A program made the position numbers and the translations under genes. Shown here one piece after another: positions 28,526 through 37,027 of a stretch of DNA of 64,000 nucleotides (the first letter of the stretch is position 1; each line of letters opens with the position of its first letter). Source of the stretch: Algoriphagus sanaruensis (lineage in GTDB: Bacteria > Bacteroidota > Bacteroidia > Cytophagales > Cyclobacteriaceae). The notes beneath the pieces were generated by a model. That model worked only from the letters and a program-made list of their open reading frames with translations, did not search any database and was not told the origin of the DNA. The DNA is taken from positions 3,476,501 to 3,540,500 of the forward strand of contig NZ_CP012836.1 in NCBI RefSeq assembly GCF_001593605.1, read 5' to 3'.

Positions 28526-31500
28526 TTACGCTTCGTTTTTCTCTTTATTTCTGATTTTGGTAAAGTACCATACGTTAGGGCTAACGTTGATCTCTTCCAA
28601 TACATGGTAAGCTCTCTCCTCTCCTACTTCCTTAATCGCAGAATCAGTTTCTTCGATTTTCAATAGCTTAGAGATTTTACTGTTTGGATCATTCATGTCA
28701 CCAAATACAAGAGCATCTGTTGGACAGGCAACTGCACAAGCGGTATTTACTTCTCCATCTTCAAGCTTACGTTTTTCGCGCTTCGCTGTCAATTTACCAG
28801 CCTGAATACGCTGTACACACATGGAGCATTTTTCCATTACACCACGTACACGAACTGTTACATCTGGATTCAAGACCATCTTACCCATATCATCATTTTG
28901 AGCAAGGTTTACTCCAGCAAATTGGGTATTGTCATGATACTTGAACCAGTTGAATCGTCTTACTTTATATGGACAGTTGTTTGCACAATATCTTGTACCA
29001 ATACATCTGTTGTAAGTCATTTGGTTTAGACCCTCCGAGGAGTGAGTGGTAGCAGCTACTGGACATACCGTCTCACAAGGTGCATTATTACACTGCTGAC
29101 ACATCATTGGCTGGAAGGTCACTTCTGGATTTTCAGAAGCGATTTCTAATCCATCCAAATCTTCCACATCGGCATCTGAAGAATAGTAACGGTCAATTCT
29201 GATCCAAGCCATTTCTCTTCTATTGAGAACTTCTTGTTTCCCAACGACTGCTACGTTGTTTTCTACTTGACATGCTACAGTACATGCTCCACAACCGATA
29301 CATGAGTTCATGTCAATCGCTAATCCCCAATGATGCTGGCTGTATTTATGGCCACTCCAAAGGGAAATTTTTGATGGTTTAATAAACTCCCCATCCTTAT
29401 AAATTTCAGGTTTGTATCGACCATCAGAAGGATCCACTTTATATTTTTCAAGAGTGGTTTCTTGGATCACGTTTTCACGAGCCATGAAGGTCTGGTGAGT
29501 TTGAGTTCTGGCAATCTTATAAGAATCACCTGTCACTGCAACTTCTACACCTGATGTAATATCAAAATTTACAAAGCCTTTAGAGGAATCTCCAAGATCA
29601 TAGGCATTGACACCAACTCCATCGGCAACTCGACCGGCCTTCGTCCTTCCATATCCAAGTGCCAAACCAAATGTGCCTTCTGCTTGACCTGGCTGAACTA
29701 AAATTGGAACAATTAGAGTCTTACCATTGACAGTAATCTGAGCCTTTTTGGTATTTTCCTCCACCATGGTAACCCCATTAGCGGCAGCCCATTTTTGAGA
29801 AACTGTCAAATAGTTATCCCAAGTAGCTTTGGTGATTGGATCAGGCATTTCTTGTAGCCAAGGGTTATTGGCGAAAGTACCATTACCGATTCCAACTTTT
29901 AAATAGATCACTAATTCAGAATCTGCATTTTCGGCCTTATAAGCCTTAGCTACTTCAGCAGCAGCGGCTGAAGCATCTGAAATCGGACTTACCACTACTG
30001 GAGCTGAATCCATTGAAATCACCCCATTAAATAGAGATCTATCCCAGAACTCTTGGAAAGATGCACCATTACCCATTGACGGATAAAGTGTAGAGTTCCA
30101 ATTAGCTTGTAAGAAGTCGTAGTAATTAGAGGCAGAACCTCCCCAAGTCAAGAATGAATCTTGTGCCTGACGAGTATTGAAAAGAGGCGATATGGTAGGC
30201 TGAGCCAAAGAATATTGACCTTTCTTAGGCATGAAGTCATTCCAAGATTCTAAGAAATGATGATCAGGGGCAACTATCTGAACAAGGGAAGAAGTCTCAT
30301 CCAAGGTTCCATTGGTCGCAATGCTGACTTTAGCTTTTGCTATTCCTTCAGCAACTTCTGCACCTCTTGGATGGTCATATACTGGGTTACAATTATAGAA
30401 AATGATTGCTCCAACTTGTCCACCTTTTAATTCGGTAATTAGTTGATTCATTCGAGCGTCATTGCCTTTTCTGAAGTAAACAGGCGTAGAATAATCGATA
30501 GTCGCTCCGTTATTACCCAACAATTCATTGATTGCATTTACTACAATCTGAACATTTGGATCATTAGAACCTGAAACCACTAAAGAAGCTCCTTGAGATG
30601 CTAACAAGTCCTTTGCAGCTTTATCAAGGTTTGCGATTTCTACTTTTGGAGCAGAAACTGTTGACGCGCCAACTTTGGATGCGATTGCATTATAAAGTGC
30701 GAGTACAGCTAAACCAGACTGAGATGCTTTAATCGGAGTTCTATAATCTGCATTGGCACCAGTTAGGGAAAGGTTTGACTCAAACTGATAGTGACGAGAC
30801 ATTTCAGGCTTTTCTTTCGTAACCTTTCTTGTCTTTGCATAATCGGCAGCAAATTCAATTGGAGAAATCCAAGTTCCTAAGAAATCAGCTCCAAATGATA
30901 CGATTGTTTTTGCTTTTGCAAAATAATAAGATGGGATGGCAAATTCCCCATAAAAAGTCTCATTAGCCTTAGCAATACCATAATTTGAGATTGGATCGTA
31001 AGTAATCACTTCTACTCCTCCAAATGCATTTCCAAATTCTTGAATTGCTTTTTCCGTAGAAGGCGAAAGGATGGTATTTGCTACAACTTTAATAGTTCCT
31101 ACAGATGCCAATTTAGATTTCACTTGCTCGTCTACTGACTTCCAATCTGCAGCAGCACCTGAAATCATTGGAGAGGCAAATCTTTGCTTATCATACAAAG
31201 AGAGAACAGAAGCCTCTACGATCGCATTAACTTTTCCTTTATTTATAGGAGAAAGTTCATTTCCATCAATTTTGATTGGACGACCTTCTCTAGTTTTTAC
31301 CACTACGGCAGCATAATCACCACCAGAGGCAAATGTAGAAGCATAATAATTTGGAACAGACGGGTTGATATCAACCGGCTTATTCACGTAAGGGATGGCC
31401 TTTCTAACAGGAGCTTCACACGCAGCCAAAGAAGCCGCTGCTAAGCTGAAGCCCATCACTTTGAGAAAATCTCTTCGGGAAGCATTACCCTCTTCTGAAA

Positions 31501-31606
31501 AGGAGGTAGGAAGCTCTGGAAACTCCCTGTCGGCATGCTTTACAAACTCCGGATCGTTGCTGAGTTGCTCAAGCCCTTTCCAGTAGGTTTTTTTATTTTC
31601 CTTCAT
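28526..31606 (-). CDS. actB: Alternative complex III iron-sulfur subunit ActB
   Basis: A 1026-residue TAT-variant-translocated molybdopterin oxidoreductase-like protein. The N-terminus carries 'SRRDFLKVMGFSLAAAS' followed by Cys (LAAC), a combined Tat and lipobox-like signal. The large N-terminal part has the molybdopterin oxidoreductase fold but in this family binds no cofactor. The C-terminal third is a ferredoxin-like domain with cluster cysteines in 'CIGCGACTVACQ', 'CQQCNNAPCETVCP', 'CIGTRYCANNCPYK', 'CSMCVQR' and 'CAVACPTDAL'. It relays electrons from quinol to the hemes. Confidence 0.96.
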   Translation of the reverse strand: MKENKKTYWKGLEQLSNDPEFVKHADREFPELPTSFSEEGNASRRDFLKVMGFSLAAASLAACEAPVRKAIPYVNKPVDINPSVPNYYASTFASGGDYAAVVVKTREGRPIKIDGNELSPINKGKVNAIVEASVLSLYDKQRFASPMISGAAADWKSVDEQVKSKLASVGTIKVVANTILSPSTEKAIQEFGNAFGGVEVITYDPISNYGIAKANETFYGEFAIPSYYFAKAKTIVSFGADFLGTWISPIEFAADYAKTRKVTKEKPEMSRHYQFESNLSLTGANADYRTPIKASQSGLAVLALYNAIASKVGASTVSAPKVEIANLDKAAKDLLASQGASLVVSGSNDPNVQIVVNAINELLGNNGATIDYSTPVYFRKGNDARMNQLITELKGGQVGAIIFYNCNPVYDHPRGAEVAEGIAKAKVSIATNGTLDETSSLVQIVAPDHHFLESWNDFMPKKGQYSLAQPTISPLFNTRQAQDSFLTWGGSASNYYDFLQANWNSTLYPSMGNGASFQEFWDRSLFNGVISMDSAPVVVSPISDASAAAAEVAKAYKAENADSELVIYLKVGIGNGTFANNPWLQEMPDPITKATWDNYLTVSQKWAAANGVTMVEENTKKAQITVNGKTLIVPILVQPGQAEGTFGLALGYGRTKAGRVADGVGVNAYDLGDSSKGFVNFDITSGVEVAVTGDSYKIARTQTHQTFMARENVIQETTLEKYKVDPSDGRYKPEIYKDGEFIKPSKISLWSGHKYSQHHWGLAIDMNSCIGCGACTVACQVENNVAVVGKQEVLNRREMAWIRIDRYYSSDADVEDLDGLEIASENPEVTFQPMMCQQCNNAPCETVCPVAATTHSSEGLNQMTYNRCIGTRYCANNCPYKVRRFNWFKYHDNTQFAGVNLAQNDDMGKMVLNPDVTVRVRGVMEKCSMCVQRIQAGKLTAKREKRKLEDGEVNTACAVACPTDALVFGDMNDPNSKISKLLKIEETDSAIKEVGEERAYHVLEEINVSPNVWYFTKIRNKEKNEA

Positions 31607-31643
31607 TTTATTTCTAGGAATGAATTAGCAAATGGATAAGGAA

Positions 31644-32906
31644 TTAATAGTGGCACTTTGCACACTCTAAACCACCGATGTCTTTCACTTTAAGCGCATC
31701 TTTGGAATCAGAGTGAAGTTGAACCAATTTATCGTAGTAGGCATTGCCTTCGGTTGCAATCTCAGTTTGTCTATGACAATCGATACACCAGCCCATAGTC
31801 AAAGCACTATGTTGAGCTACAACTTCCATTTCTTGGATTTGACCATGGCAAGTTTGACATTCGATCCCTCCAACAGCTACGTGCTGAGAGTGATTGAAAT
31901 AAGCTAAATCAGGAAGGTTGTGAACACGAACCCATTCGATTGGCTGATTATTATCTACCGCATTGTAGATTTTTTGGATTTCAGGAGAGATTCCTTCTTT
32001 ACCTTGTACATTCTGTACATGGGTATGACAGTTCATACAAATATTGGCAGAAGGGATGTTTGCTGACTTTCCGATTTCAACACCAGTGTGGCAATACTGA
32101 CAAGCGATTTCAAGCTGACCAGCATGCAAGGCATGCGAGAAAGCAATTGGCTGCGCTGGTGCATAACCTTGTTGCACACCTACTGAATAAAGTCCATCAA
32201 TTGCGGTTTTGGCAACCAAAGCCACTACCAAGGCAGTAATGATGATTACAAAAGCATCACTTTTTAGAACCTTACCAAAATCAGACTTTTGAGATACGAA
32301 ATCTTTATCTTCTTCAGAGAGATCTTGTTTATTGATGTACTTGGTCAAAACATTGATAATCAGGCCTAGAACAACCAAGATCAATAATAAAACCAATACC
32401 AAAACTCCAAGGATGATAGATAGGTACTCGCTTGGAATTCCTCCTCCGGCACCTGCAGCACCTCCACCAGCAGTTGCTGTTGCTGCAGCCGCATTTGGAT
32501 CTACTTTATCTCCATGTTCGATGTATGCCAACAAGTTGTCAAGATCCCCATCTGAAAGGAACTCATGAGCTGGCATGACTGTGTTATTGTACTCTTTGTA
32601 AAGGGCAGTATAGTAAGCATTTCCAGAACCGATTACTGCGGAGGAATTTTTAATGAATGCTTTTACCGCGTCTAGTGGCTGTCTGTCGGTAGCACCTCTC
32701 AATGCAGGCCCTACACTTTTTTGATCGAGCTTGTGACACTGCTTACAATTGGCATTGAAAACAGTTTTTCCTGCTGAAATAGCTTCTTCGGAAGTCGATA
32801 CCGCTGGATCAGCGGCATATACTGACATTCCAACTAGCATGAAAAACAGCACTGCCAGTGTCTGGAATCTCCATTGAATCCCTACTAACGAGCGTTTGGA
32901 TAACAT
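31644..32906 (-). CDS. actA: Alternative complex III multiheme cytochrome ActA with an added monoheme domain
   Basis: A 420-residue protein with six CxxCH heme sites. An N-terminal signal (residues 1-31) leads to a monoheme cytochrome c domain (CKQCH at 54-58, with a Met-containing 'NTVMPAHEFLSDGDLDN' region). A Gly/Ala linker, a membrane helix (about 163-190), a second hydrophobic stretch and a five-heme C-terminal domain follow (CQYCH, CMNCH, CQTCH, CIDCH, CAKCH). The five-heme part is the known ActA. The N-terminal heme domain is an extra module. It is the first gene of the block, 38 nt downstream of a consensus promoter. Confidence 0.93.
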   Translation of the reverse strand: MLSKRSLVGIQWRFQTLAVLFFMLVGMSVYAADPAVSTSEEAISAGKTVFNANCKQCHKLDQKSVGPALRGATDRQPLDAVKAFIKNSSAVIGSGNAYYTALYKEYNNTVMPAHEFLSDGDLDNLLAYIEHGDKVDPNAAAATATAGGGAAGAGGGIPSEYLSIILGVLVLVLLLILVVLGLIINVLTKYINKQDLSEEDKDFVSQKSDFGKVLKSDAFVIIITALVVALVAKTAIDGLYSVGVQQGYAPAQPIAFSHALHAGQLEIACQYCHTGVEIGKSANIPSANICMNCHTHVQNVQGKEGISPEIQKIYNAVDNNQPIEWVRVHNLPDLAYFNHSQHVAVGGIECQTCHGQIQEMEVVAQHSALTMGWCIDCHRQTEIATEGNAYYDKLVQLHSDSKDALKVKDIGGLECAKCHY

Positions 32907-32950
32907 ATTTTAGCTAATTAAATAGTTTTAAGGGTTCTGATTGACCCCTG

Positions 32951-32981
32951 CAAAGGTACTTATGGAACCCAATTTTTCAAA
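32951..32981 (-). promoter_or_regulatory. Consensus promoter of the act-cta respiratory block
   Basis: On the minus strand TTTG (32978-32981), a 19-nt spacer, then TACCTTTG (32951-32958), a perfect match to the Bacteroidota housekeeping promoter. The predicted start site leaves a leader of about 40 nt before the actA ATG. Confidence 0.85.
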
Positions 32982-33225
32982 TATGAACACTAGACCCCAA
33001 AGAGGTGTTTTTTTAACCATATTGGCTATTTATTTATTTGAAATACAGTGTTTTATGATTCAAATATATTTGTTTTTTTTATTTAGAATCCTTATAAATA
33101 ACTTGATTTTCGATAGTTTTATATATGTGACTGATTTTCAGCTTAAGAAAAAACAAACCAAGACTTAAAACCCTCCAATATTGGCTTCTATCAAATAAAA
33201 AGGGTGATTTTTTACAGTTCTCGTA

Positions 33226-33256
33226 TTTGCTGTGGTGAATTTTAATTTTACCTTTG
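33226..33256 (+). promoter_or_regulatory. Consensus promoter of tRNA-Cys
   Basis: TTTG (33226-33229), 19 nt, TACCTTTG (33249-33256). The -7 box ends 13 nt before the mature tRNA 5' end. It is the same configuration as the actA promoter on the other strand. Confidence 0.85.
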
Positions 33257-33269
33257 CATTCCAATAAAT

Positions 33270-33340
33270 GGTCGCGTGGCCGAGTGGCTAGGCAGAGGTC
33301 TGCAAAACCTTGTACAGCGGTTCGAATCCGCTCGCGACCT
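33270..33340 (+). tRNA. tRNA-Cys (GCA)
   Basis: A full cloverleaf can be drawn. The acceptor pairs GGTCGCG (33270-33276) with CGCGACC (33333-33339), and U73 is at 33340, as usual for tRNA-Cys. The anticodon loop is CTGCAAA, anticodon GCA. The T loop is TTCGAAT. CCA follows directly (33341-33343), so the tail may be encoded. A promoter and a terminator flank it. Confidence 0.96.
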
Positions 33341-33346
33341 CCAATT

Positions 33347-33380
33347 AAAAAAGCATCCCGAGTAATCAGGATGCTTTTTA
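33347..33380. terminator. Bidirectional terminator between tRNA-Cys and the frameshifted gene
   Basis: The stem pairs AAAAGCATCC with GGATGCTTTT (core GCATCC 33353-33358 and GGATGC 33369-33374) around a 10-nt loop. A-run and T-run flank it, so it can end the tRNA transcript and the convergent minus-strand gene. Confidence 0.8.
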
Positions 33381-33439
33381 CTTTTATAGTCTTAAGTTAC
33401 TTTTTCAGGTATCTCCCCTTTTGAACAAAAGTAACTTGC

Positions 33440-34035
33440 TTAAAACCGGTAGCCCACCCCCATCTGCATTCCTAACTCTTGAAAAATAAACTTTTGACTC
33501 ATCGACCTTACAAAAGGTGCGACGCCGTGTCGTTTGTAGTTGGAAAATAGGGAGAAAACAAAATTACCTGCAGAAGCCCTTGCCTCCAGGCCTACTAGGT
33601 AACCCAGGCCGCTTTGCCTGGTAAAATTATTCTTTTCAGAAAGCTGAAAATCCACCAAAGGGCCAGCACCGGCATAAAAGACCTTGCCCAGAGCAATTTC
33701 GCCGAATAAGGGTACAGAAACCATCCTAAAATTGGGATTGTGATCATAGCCAATCAGACAGTTTACGCAAGGAGGAGAATTTGAAATGTAGGATACTTTA
33801 CCGAAAGTATAGTTTATCCCGGTGTTGATTCGTACCCTTTCTCCCATAGATCTAGAGGCGGTGAAGCCCAATTCCATTACTCGATTCATCTCCACGTCAC
33901 TTGCTCCAACCAGTTCCACCTTTCGGGCAACACTAGAACCCGAAATTCCATAATAAGCCCGAAGTTCGATACCTATTGGGCAATAGCATCTACAACTAAA
34001 AACAGACAGGCGAAAAACAAAAGGAATCTGGACAT
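33440..34035 (-). pseudogene. Frameshifted secreted/outer-membrane barrel protein gene
   Basis: An ATG at 34035 starts a good signal peptide (MSRFLLFFACLFLVVDAIAQ) that hits a TAG at 33975-33973. In another frame the sequence continues without interruption from GGT (33973) as 'GIELRAYYGISGSSVARK' into a 160-residue barrel-like protein ending 'MGVGYRF'. Adding one T on the plus strand in the TT at 33976-33977 (one A in the coding run) would restore a single frame of about 199 residues with 'AIAQIGIELRAYYG' across the signal cleavage site. This is either a recent inactivation or a one-base sequence error. The rest of the frame carries no further damage. The family is not recognised. Confidence 0.8.
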
Positions 34036-34090
34036 AGCTTCTAATTCAGGTTTAAATCAGTACGGATCAAGTGACTATTTTGCTACAGGC

Positions 34091-34121
34091 AAAAAAAAAC
34101 GCCGACTTTTCAGCCGGCGTT
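34091..34121 (-). terminator. Terminator of rpsA
   Basis: Minus strand: AACGCCGGC, loop TGAAAA, GTCGGCGTT, then a run of nine T (34091-34099 complement). It is a canonical GC-rich intrinsic terminator about 20 nt past the rpsA stop. Confidence 0.9.
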
Positions 34122-34143
34122 CTATGGGTAATGAATTCAAGAA

Positions 34144-35907
34144 TTACTTCTTGCCTTCCATTTTTTCTTTCAATTCAGCCAAAGCATCGATATCACCTAG
34201 GGTTGATTTCTCAGCTTGAGCAGGCATTTCTACAGAATCTTCTTTTTTCTTACCAGCTACTTTTTTAGGAGCCTTAGCTTCTTCCTTGAAAGTAGCGGTA
34301 TGAGAAAGAACGATACGCTTGTCATCCTTAGAGAATTCAGTCACTTTGAAGTCTAAAGACTCTCCAACTTCAACTTGAGAACCGTCTTCTTTTTCCAAGT
34401 TTTTAGAAGTTGCGAATCCTTCTAATCCGTATGGAAGCTCTAGAACAGCACCTTTATCATTCTTGGAGTTTACAGTACACTTATGAACAGATCCAACTGG
34501 GAATACTGTTTCGAATGTATCCCAAGGATTCTCTTCCAATTGCTTATGACCAAGAGCCAATCTTCTGTTTTCTACGTCAAGTTCAAGAACGGCTACTTCT
34601 AGCTCGTCTCCTACCTTCACGAATTCAGAAGGATGCTTGATTTTCTTAGTCCAAGAAAGGTCAGATACGTGTACTAGACCGTCGATACCTTCTTCCAATT
34701 CCAGGAACAAACCGAAATTAGTCAAGTTTCTAACGATTCCTTTGTGCTTAGTACCTACAGCATACTTGGTAGCCATATCACCCTTAGTCCAAGGATCTTC
34801 GGTCAATTGCTTGATACCCAAAGACATTTTTCTGTCATCCTTGTCCAAAGTCAATACTACAGCTTCGATTTCGTCTCCTACTTTTACGAAGTCTGCTGGG
34901 TTTCTCAAGTGCTGAGACCAGCTCATTTCAGAAACGTGGATCAAACCTTCAACACCTGGAGCCAATTCCAAGAACGCTCCGTAATCAGCTACGTTTACGA
35001 TCTTGCCTTGTACTCTAGAACCAACCTCAAGGTTAGCAGCTAAAGAATCCCACGGATGAGAAGTCAATTGCTTCATACCCAAAGAAATTCTCTTCTTATC
35101 ATCATCGAAGTCAAGTACAACCACTTGAACTTTCTGATCAAGCTGCAATACTTCCTCTGGATGATTGATACGACCCCAAGAAATATCGGTAATGTGAAGT
35201 AGACCATCTACACCACCCAAATCGATGAATACACCGAAGTTGGTCATGTTCTTGATCACACCTTCCAACACCTGACCTTTTTCGAGGTTGTTTAGGATTT
35301 CTGCTTTTTGTTTTTCGAGATCTTTCTCGATGAGGACTTTGTGAGAAACAACAACGTTGTCATTTGCGTGGTTGATTTTAACCACTTTCACTTCCATCTT
35401 CTTACCTACATAGATATCAAAATCACGGATAGGCTTCACATCGATTTGAGAACCTGGCAAGAATGCTTCTACACCGTAGATATCTACGATCAAACCACCT
35501 TTGGTTCTTCTTTTTACCAAACCTTCGATTACGCTATCATTTTCAAGTGCGCTCTCGATGTCATGCCATGCACGAACGATTTTGGCTTTCTTGCGGGAAA
35601 GGATCAATTGACCCAAGGCATTTTCTTGCTCTTCGATAAAGACTTCTACTTCATCACCTGGCTTGATACCTTCCAAATCACGGAATTCAGAAAGTGGAAC
35701 AAGTCCGTCAGACTTGAAGCCGATGTTGATGATAACATCCTTGTCGTTAACACCTACTACAACACCTTTAATCACTTCTTTTTCAGTGATTTCATTCAAG
35801 GTGCCGGCGTACATAGCTTCCATTTGAGCTCTTTGCTCTTTGGAGTAACCTTCTCCGAAACCTTTGGTGTCGAAGTTTTCCCAGTTAAATTCTTTTGAAC
35901 TAGACAT
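34144..35907 (-). CDS. rpsA: 30S ribosomal protein S1
   Basis: A 587-residue protein with six S1 RNA-binding repeats, recognisable by openings such as 'GVVVGVNDKDVIINIG', 'EGLVKRRTKGGLIVDI', 'GVIKNMTNFGVFIDLGG', 'GKIVNVADYGAFLELAPG', 'GIVRNLTNFGLFLELEEG' and 'CTVNSKNDKGAVLELPYG'. Repeats 3-5 are the best conserved and should bind mRNA. A Lys/Glu-rich tail follows. S1 delivers mRNA to the 30S subunit, and in Bacteroidota, which lack strong Shine-Dalgarno use, it is thought important for initiation. Its upstream region is long and carries a possible attenuator. Confidence 0.96.
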   Translation of the reverse strand: MSSSKEFNWENFDTKGFGEGYSKEQRAQMEAMYAGTLNEITEKEVIKGVVVGVNDKDVIINIGFKSDGLVPLSEFRDLEGIKPGDEVEVFIEEQENALGQLILSRKKAKIVRAWHDIESALENDSVIEGLVKRRTKGGLIVDIYGVEAFLPGSQIDVKPIRDFDIYVGKKMEVKVVKINHANDNVVVSHKVLIEKDLEKQKAEILNNLEKGQVLEGVIKNMTNFGVFIDLGGVDGLLHITDISWGRINHPEEVLQLDQKVQVVVLDFDDDKKRISLGMKQLTSHPWDSLAANLEVGSRVQGKIVNVADYGAFLELAPGVEGLIHVSEMSWSQHLRNPADFVKVGDEIEAVVLTLDKDDRKMSLGIKQLTEDPWTKGDMATKYAVGTKHKGIVRNLTNFGLFLELEEGIDGLVHVSDLSWTKKIKHPSEFVKVGDELEVAVLELDVENRRLALGHKQLEENPWDTFETVFPVGSVHKCTVNSKNDKGAVLELPYGLEGFATSKNLEKEDGSQVEVGESLDFKVTEFSKDDKRIVLSHTATFKEEAKAPKKVAGKKKEDSVEMPAQAEKSTLGDIDALAELKEKMEGKK

Positions 35908-36017
35908 AAAATTGATTGACTCGAAGTTCCTCTTTTCCTAGAGTCATCAGAAAGAGGTTTTTGGTTAGAAATCAGTGGTTTGGACTCCCAAAACACCCCG
36001 CTCACCCGAACGGACTG

Positions 36018-36025
36018 CAAAGGTA
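36018..36025 (-). promoter_or_regulatory. Likely rpsA -7 promoter box
   Basis: Minus strand TACCTTTG followed by CA, the common Bacteroidota -7 form, about 110 nt upstream of the rpsA ATG. No TTTG at 19 nt spacing is present, so the upstream half is weak. Confidence 0.5.
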
Positions 36026-36216
36026 TTGATTTTCTTTTATTTCGGGACTTTGATTCTAAAAATTGCCACTAAAAAAGTCCTTCTGATATTCATGCTTGGT
36101 TTTTTAAAAAAAACAATTGCCGATGAATTTCTAATTTTGCTAGGTATCAAAGTTTCAGAAGAAATTTTCAGCAGCATGTCCCAAAAAAGCATCCAAATTC
36201 TCAGCAGAGGTGGAAT

Positions 36217-36241
36217 AAAAAAAGTCCCGCAACCGCGGGAC
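36217..36241 (-). terminator. Strong intrinsic terminator upstream of rpsA
   Basis: Minus strand GTCCCGC, loop GGTT, GCGGGAC, then seven T (complement of A-run 36217-36223). The 7-bp GC-rich stem has no mismatch. No minus-strand gene ends nearby: the closest, at 37005, is over 760 nt away across an opposing gene. Confidence 0.8.
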
Positions 36242-36272
36242 CTGCAAGCAAAGAGTTAAAGGATTAAATTCA
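36217..36272 (-). ncRNA. Predicted short RNA or rpsA leader attenuator
   Basis: A predicted minus-strand transcript of about 55 nt, starting a few bases after the TAAATTTG box at 36277-36284 and ending at the intrinsic terminator at 36217-36241. No start codon with a meaningful reading frame lies inside. It could be an independent small RNA, or an aborted leader of rpsA, which lies about 310 nt downstream on the same strand. The family is not recognised. The evidence is the promoter-terminator pairing only. Confidence 0.45.
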
Positions 36273-36276
36273 CACC

Positions 36277-36307
36277 CAAATTTAACCGAATTATTCCAAT
36301 GATCAAG
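36277..36307 (-). promoter_or_regulatory. Promoter of the predicted short transcript
   Basis: Minus strand TTG (36304-36306, preceded by C), 19-nt spacer, then TAAATTTG (36277-36284). Spacing and -7 box match the Bacteroidota consensus. The upstream box overlaps the first codons of the plus-strand acyltransferase gene. Confidence 0.6.
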
Positions 36308-37027
36308 TTCTTCCAATGGATCTACACGCTTTATTCCGCACTTATCTTCGTCGGTTTGATGCTGATTTTTGGATTCCCGATCGTTCTGCCAATTCTAATC
36401 TATAAACGTGGAGATCAAGTTTCCTTCATTTTTATTCGATGGTGGGCTGGGCTCTGGGCCTTTCTTTCAGGTATCCGATTCGAGATTTATGGTAAAGAAT
36501 TCATCAACTCAAAAAGCCCCTATATCTTCGTTTTCAATCATCGCTCTTTTATTGATGCCCCAGTTATTCCCATTGCAATTCCTCAGGAACTTCGGGCTTT
36601 GGGAAAAAAGGAACTTTCAAAAATCCCCTTTTTTGGATGGGTTGTTGGAAAATTTGCCGTTTGGGTAGATCGAAGTTCAGTGGAATCCCGACGTTCAAGT
36701 TTGGAAAAACTGATTAAAATTCTGGAGAATGGAACTTCCGTGGTAGTGGCTCCTGAAGGCACAAGAAATGATACCGATGAAACGCTTTTACCTTTTCAAA
36801 AAGGTGCATTCCGTCTATCTATTGAAACGCGTATTCCTATTTTGCCAATGGCCGTCCTTGGAGCTGATCAAATTATGAAACGAGGGTCAATTCTTCTAAG
36901 CCCTGGAAAGGTTAGAATCTATTTTTCAGAACCCATCAATCCTCCTCAAGCTTCAGAGTCTGCTATAACAGAATTTACAGCTAGATGCAAAAACAGACTT
37001 GAGGCTATGATTCTTGCTCATGAATGA
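36299..37027 (+). CDS. Lysophospholipid (1-acylglycerol-3-phosphate) acyltransferase-like protein
   Basis: A 242-residue PlsC-family enzyme that should transfer an acyl chain to the sn-2 position of lysophosphatidate at the inner membrane. Two N-terminal hydrophobic segments precede the catalytic HX4D box (NHRSFID). Conserved blocks 'GKKELSKIPFFGW', 'FVEGTR'-like 'VAPEGTRND' and 'PILPMAVLG' follow in the expected order. The last 23 nt overlap the end of the convergent gene at 37005. The exact acceptor is not certain. Confidence 0.9.
   Translation: MIKFFQWIYTLYSALIFVGLMLIFGFPIVLPILIYKRGDQVSFIFIRWWAGLWAFLSGIRFEIYGKEFINSKSPYIFVFNHRSFIDAPVIPIAIPQELRALGKKELSKIPFFGWVVGKFAVWVDRSSVESRRSSLEKLIKILENGTSVVVAPEGTRNDTDETLLPFQKGAFRLSIETRIPILPMAVLGADQIMKRGSILLSPGKVRIYFSEPINPPQASESAITEFTARCKNRLEAMILAHE

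Larger units (their letters stand above)
32907..33269. other. Divergent intergenic region, AT-rich, two promoters
   Basis: 363 nt between actA and tRNA-Cys. It holds the minus-strand actA promoter (32951-32981) and the plus-strand tRNA promoter (33226-33256). Between them are T-rich tracts and a 9-bp direct repeat (ATATTGGCT, near 33020 and 33178). No open frame looks coding. Confidence 0.6.
35908..36298. other. 391-nt intergenic region between rpsA and the acyltransferase gene
   Basis: It holds the rpsA -7 box (36018-36025) and, nearer the plsC-like gene, a minus-strand promoter and terminator pair predicting a short transcript (36217-36307). Two overlapping open frames of about 50 codons, one per strand (roughly 36031-36200), resemble no known protein. 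I do not call either as a gene. Confidence 0.55.

Noticed and set aside
28526..31606. ActB as an active molybdopterin enzyme
   Set aside because: Gene context and domain order are those of ACIII subunit B, whose molybdopterin-like domain has no cofactor.
35308..35898. 196-codon open frame antisense to rpsA
   Set aside because: Composition is Phe/Tyr/Asp rich as expected from the complement of S1 codons, and it has no homology I recognise.
36092..36259. 55-codon plus-strand frame (MLGFLKKTIADEF...) before the acyltransferase gene
   Set aside because: It looks somewhat protein-like but contains the terminator hairpin sequence, has no promoter match and no known family. It is left uncalled.
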